Shown in pieces: positions 60,550 to 64,000 of a stretch of DNA of 64,000 nucleotides (position 1 is its first letter; every line of letters starts with the position of its first letter). The translations under genes and the position numbers were made by a program. Under the pieces are notes generated by a model. It saw only the letters and a program-made list of their open reading frames with translations. It was not told the DNA's origin and ran no database searches. The stretch lies in NCBI GenBank assembly GCA_947650285.1, contig CANTFL010000155.1, forward strand, positions 248,001-312,000, written 5' to 3'. This DNA is from Hyaloperonospora brassicae (taxonomy: Eukaryota > Oomycota > Peronosporomycetes > Peronosporales > Peronosporaceae).

Positions 60550-61326
60550 ATGACGTTCTCCCATTCCTATGCACTCTTCTTGAGTGTCGCGTTGCTCTTC
60601 GCGGCCGATCTCGCTCCGGGTCTGAGCAGTCCAGAGGTCGCGACACTTGGCGATCATAGACTCGAAAACAACGCCACAAACGACCGGCCGAGGACTCGTT
60701 CTCTTGATGATGGCAAGCACGAGGAGAGAACGGGCATCGACGCCAAGTACGTTGGGGCTCTGCCCGAACGGCTCAAGAGTAACGCAGCTGTGATAAAAGC
60801 AGGGGGCCGTCTCGCTCATCTATTTAAGCAAGAACCGGAAAGCGTTCACGGGCCAAGTGACGATTTACTGATGTACCTCCGCAACTGGCTCGATGCAGGG
60901 GAAAGCCAGCATCAAGAATTTTCAGACGAGGTGCTTAAACAGATGCGACAGAAGGCGTTGGCCTCACACATCTCGAGGCTCGACATAGCGCCGCTGGTGG
61001 AGCACAAACTCTCCGCTTTGTCTCAAATCGACTCGACTGAAGTTTTACAAGACGTAGTCACTATGCTTGGAAATGAGTGGGGTAAGACAGAGGTTGCAAC
61101 TGCAATTGAACTGGCAAAGCCGAAATCATTTTACATCGCGCTGAGTCTTGAAAATGCACAGTTCAACCAGTGGCTGGATTTATCTGAAGGTAAATTTTGG
61201 GACGTTCAACGTGTACTCATGGAGGAAGCACAAAGTAACGAAGCGATAGGTGACGTAGTAATCGTAAACAAAATCATGAAAGAATACTTGGCTCACTGCA
61301 AAATGCTTGCTTCGTCCTCCAAGTAA
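60550..61326 (+). CDS. Candidate secreted EER effector, copy 2
   Basis: 258-aa intact ORF, the same architecture as copy 1: signal peptide 1-26, basic stretch at 46-50, EER 58-60 and a helical Trp/Leu-rich C-terminal domain. It differs from copy 1 by P72, Q159 and T184. All three coding-sequence differences I found change an amino acid, and I saw no silent change in 777 bp. Both copies keep signal peptide, EER and full length, so both are probably functional. Confidence 0.82.
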   Translation: MTFSHSYALFLSVALLFAADLAPGLSSPEVATLGDHRLENNATNDRPRTRSLDDGKHEERTGIDAKYVGALPERLKSNAAVIKAGGRLAHLFKQEPESVHGPSDDLLMYLRNWLDAGESQHQEFSDEVLKQMRQKALASHISRLDIAPLVEHKLSALSQIDSTEVLQDVVTMLGNEWGKTEVATAIELAKPKSFYIALSLENAQFNQWLDLSEGKFWDVQRVLMEEAQSNEAIGDVVIVNKIMKEYLAHCKMLASSSK

Positions 61327-61533
61327 GCCGCTCTCCAGCTGTATCCGCGCAATAAGTGGTAAATAAAAGAAAGTCGCTTCATTTCTCATCCTAATGCTGT
61401 TTGCTGGAAAGTGTCTTTTTCTCTGGGCACGACAGTACCATGAAATACAGTGTCGTGGTATGCGCGATATTGGCGTAGCGATGACAAAGGGGTATCAGGA
61501 TGGTCGCATGAAGATTGTGCTTTCATCCTGATT

Positions 61534-61755
61534 ATGTTGACACGACAGAATACCCAACACGAGGCAAATGGCGCCGGTATGGACACGAGCGCCATGTTTT
61601 TAGCAAAAGAAGAGCAAGGTGGCATTGAGACCAATCAACATACAAAAGAGCGCGCAAGTCTTGTCTCGTGGAACGAGCACCTGCCGATCAAGGATCCTCG
61701 AGCTGGAAGCACATCAAGTGATGTAGATGTGCTGTCTGACGTTAGTAACAATTAA
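61534..61755 (+). CDS. Small hypothetical ORF downstream of effector copy 2
   Basis: Copy of the frame at 52,099-52,320, with identical translation. Product unknown. It may be an exon remnant carried along in the duplication. Confidence 0.25.
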   Translation: MLTRQNTQHEANGAGMDTSAMFLAKEEQGGIETNQHTKERASLVSWNEHLPIKDPRAGSTSSDVDVLSDVSNN

Positions 61756-62566
61756 GTTAACTGTTTCCTGCAGCTACTACGTGTGCCGCTGCAGAGAAAC
61801 CCTGTTTGCATTAGCTACATGCCCGGTGAGATGCGGGAAAAGCGTTTGCAAAGGTTTACAAAGCAGATCGATTGATTAATTGGTGTGAGAACTAGACTTG
61901 TGACGGCAGTATACACAGGATCGCAGACACAGATGAACACTCGTTGCGGCGATGTCTTGTGCTGATAGCGCGACCGTTTGTTGCCGGTATGACACATATT
62001 ATTGACTTCGACTACTACGAAAATTGACGTCTCTAGCCCGGGGTCTGTCCTTGCTAACGCGGTTTGCCCAGATGCAGCTGCTTCCAGCTGCAGGACAAAG
62101 CGCATTCGCACTTCGTCTTGCAAACACCACGACGTAGCGAATCATGGGTCAGGCTCGGTTCATTGCTGAAGTCACTCATCAACACCTCCGTAGTGATATC
62201 GTCCCCTCAAACCTTTGATCAGCAAAATTTGCAAGCGCATAGGATTCCGTTTCGAGGTCAGCAAGGAAGTTCGTGGAATCTTGCATCCATCGTTCCCGAT
62301 CTCATCACCATGTTTATATCTTTGCACATACATAGTGCACCCACCAATTCGTGCCAATAAAACTCCGCGCTTGGCGCGCAACGACTCTATTTCTGATAAA
62401 TTAAGCGTATGCTCGATCGTGACTCGTATCAGCGGAACACTAGAGGCAATGCCGTCATCGTCATTTTTGCCGTAGCGCACAGTTCCTGAAGCTACATTTC
62501 GTATCAACAACAAGCCGATTGGCTCAACGAATGGCATTGCATGTGGCCGATCACCGATGCTTGAAC

Positions 62567-63046
62567 TGTAACGGGGTTACACGTCGGCTGGTAGTCGACG
62601 ATGGGTGTGGCGCACACAATGGATGGGATCCCTTCAAAGTGATATTAGAACACAGTCTCAATTGTTGAAGACAGATGTCGGTCAACGATGGAGTAAGAGA
62701 TTTTCTGAGAGGTTTTAATTAGGACATGAGCGAGTAAATTTATTACATTGTTCAAAGGTGTTATTTTAGGTTAAGTGACGAAATGAAGTTCATTTCCCAT
62801 TTTGATTCGAAATACCCGTGCCTCTCTGAGGCGTCATGTGATCGTAGAAGAGACTAGCAACTGCTCGTTAAGGCAGCTACCCCTCTTACACTTTCTGCGT
62901 TGATTCTTTTGAATCGTTTAGTCCCCCTGGAACGGGGACCGTTAGCTCTGATCTTGTTGACTATCTGAGTCGGGTTCTCGAACCTAAGTTTCTCGTAAGA
63001 GTGTTAAGTCTTCCTCTGACTTAAGGAGCTGTGTAGCTCCGCTACA
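62567..63046 (+). repeat. 5' LTR of element C
   Basis: 480 bp. Contains perfect stems such as 62921-62939 (GTCCCC/GGGGAC), 63004-63024 (TTAAGTC/GACTTAA) and 63025-63040 (GGAGCT/AGCTCC). Confidence 0.85.
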
Positions 63047-63104
63047 CTTGGTAGCACTTGTAGTCAATCTACGCCTGAGTCATTACAACTGACCCTCTGA
63101 GAGG

Positions 63105-64000
63105 ATGGAGCAATCCACACCCCTCTATGAGGCTCAAAATGTTGCGCTAGATAAGCTAACCGCGGCCGTGGGCCCTGAATTTGTGGGTTTTCTAGCTGCA
63201 CAAGGTTCCGACGTGCTCAATGCTTGAGTCGAGACCTTCTTGCAGTATATACCGGCCCTGTTGGGCCAAGTTTAAAACCAATTAGCGTCGGCTATGCCAA
63301 CACGCTACGTGACATGCCACAAGAAGAGGCTAAGCCTCGTCCCCTTCGGGCGGACGTCAAATATTTCTCCGGAGACGAGGGTGGAAATCTCAACCTCTAA
63401 ATCCGTGAGATTAAAATGTCCATGAGCTCTGGACTTAGCTCACTCGAGCACTAGCGGGTTTCGCTGGCTATCTTTAAGCTCGATGGAAGAGCTAGAGAGT
63501 GGGCAATGACGTGCGGCGCGTTTGTCGACTTGGCGTTTCCCACATCGAATTCGCTCAAGCTAGACCTATTGCGAGTTACTCGCCGCCTAACCAGGCTTAT
63601 CGCGTGCGCTCATGCTTCTTGTCTACCCGTCAGGGTAAGAATAAGTTAATGGACTATGTTCAGCAGGTTAAGAACTTTGGTGGCTGCTATTCAGCCCGAT
63701 ACTCTCCCTGGGACCGTCTACGTGGCAATCTTTATGGAAGGTCTCCGCACTGGCGCTGCCAGGACCGAGGTTTTTCGAGTCCATCCCTCGACTTTAAAGA
63801 GGATTTAATCATCGCACAAAATGCCGAGCACAACTTCAAGTCTGCCAGACGTGGTTGGAACGGGTACAACTCAAGCTATGCGAGGGCAACCTCAGTTAAT
63901 ATCTCAGATTACTGTAAGCCTGAACCGATGGATCTCAGCCATGCTGAAGATGAAGGTGAAGCGGAGCTTCATGTTGCAGAGCAACAACAGGAATTGAGAC
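63105..64000 (+). pseudogene. gag of element C, broken and partial
   Basis: ATG 63105 opens MEQSTPLYEAQNVALDKL, which soon meets a TGA. Later pieces in shifting frames read YFSGDEGGNLNL, IREIKMSMSSGL, KLDGRAREWAMT, TVYVAIFMEGLRTGAARTEV and EPMDLSHAEDEGEAEL. These are successive landmarks of oomycete gypsy Gag. Multiple stops and shifts; no pol within the window. Confidence 0.8.

Larger units (their letters stand above)
59912..62566 (+). repeat. Effector-bearing duplicated block, copy 2
   Basis: Partner of the block at 50,475-53,118. Its downstream end is cut by element C at 62567. Confidence 0.95.
62567..64000 (+). mobile_element. Gypsy element C, different family, cut by window end
   Basis: Begins with LTR 62567-63046 (TGTAACGGGG ... 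GCTACA), then the primer site TGGTAGCACTTGTAG at 63049, then a broken gag to the window edge. Its Gag is only distantly like that of A and B, so it is another family that uses the same tRNA primer sequence. It interrupts the second effector block. Confidence 0.88.

Overview
The window reads as nuclear DNA of a plant-pathogenic oomycete in the Peronosporales, most likely a downy mildew or Phytophthora relative. The evidence is secreted effector-type proteins with an EER motif, short GT-AG introns (58-132 bp), initiator-like CTCATTYB motifs, and Ty3/gypsy and MULE transposons of the oomycete type. Species cannot be fixed by reading alone.

Layout. 0-11 kb is a graveyard: a Ty1/copia relic (27-505), an unrecognised broken ORF block (3.75-5.2 kb) and a heavily decayed minus-strand gypsy element (5.9-9.2 kb, LTR remnant to 9.69 kb). 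A candidate secreted effector lies at 11,997-12,641 (-). A solo LTR lies at 14.7-15.0 kb. 17.6-24.8 kb is the only conserved housekeeping island. It holds a membrane-anchored PP2C phosphatase (3 exons, -), a PD-(D/E)XK nuclease-like mitochondrial protein (2 exons, -), a divergently transcribed coiled-coil protein (3 exons, +) and a CCDC22 homologue (3 exons, -). I rebuilt the exons from splice sites, frame continuity and motif continuity.

25,250-33,232 is a full-length, recently inserted gypsy element ('element A'): 390/391-bp LTRs, 5-bp target duplication TCACT, gag, protease, RT, RNase H, integrase, chromodomain, and an unusual gene on the opposite strand near its 3' end. Its ORFs already carry stops and frameshifts. 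35,675-39,560 is a MULE with about 60-bp terminal inverted repeats and a broken transposase. 39.6-45.2 kb is AT-rich with no gene I can support. 45.2-50.35 kb is an older, 3'-truncated relative of element A on the minus strand ('element B').

50.5-53.1 and 59.9-62.6 kb are two direct copies of a block holding an LTR remnant, then a secreted EER effector gene. The copies differ by three coding bases, all amino-acid changing. Between them are pseudogenes: an ACSS3-like acyl-CoA synthetase with two nonsense codons, and a truncated GlcNAc-transferase-like gene. The second block is cut by a third gypsy element ('element C') running off the window end.

The most striking observation is that element A, LTRs included, is tiled end to end with short perfect inverted repeats (arms of 7-14 nt, mostly small loops), often back to back. 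They cross gag, pol, LTR and the antisense gene alike. Older copies keep many of the same stems with mismatches. The host genes read alongside do not show the pattern. Quasi-palindrome 'correction' during reverse transcription, or selected genome-wide RNA structure, are the two explanations I would test first.
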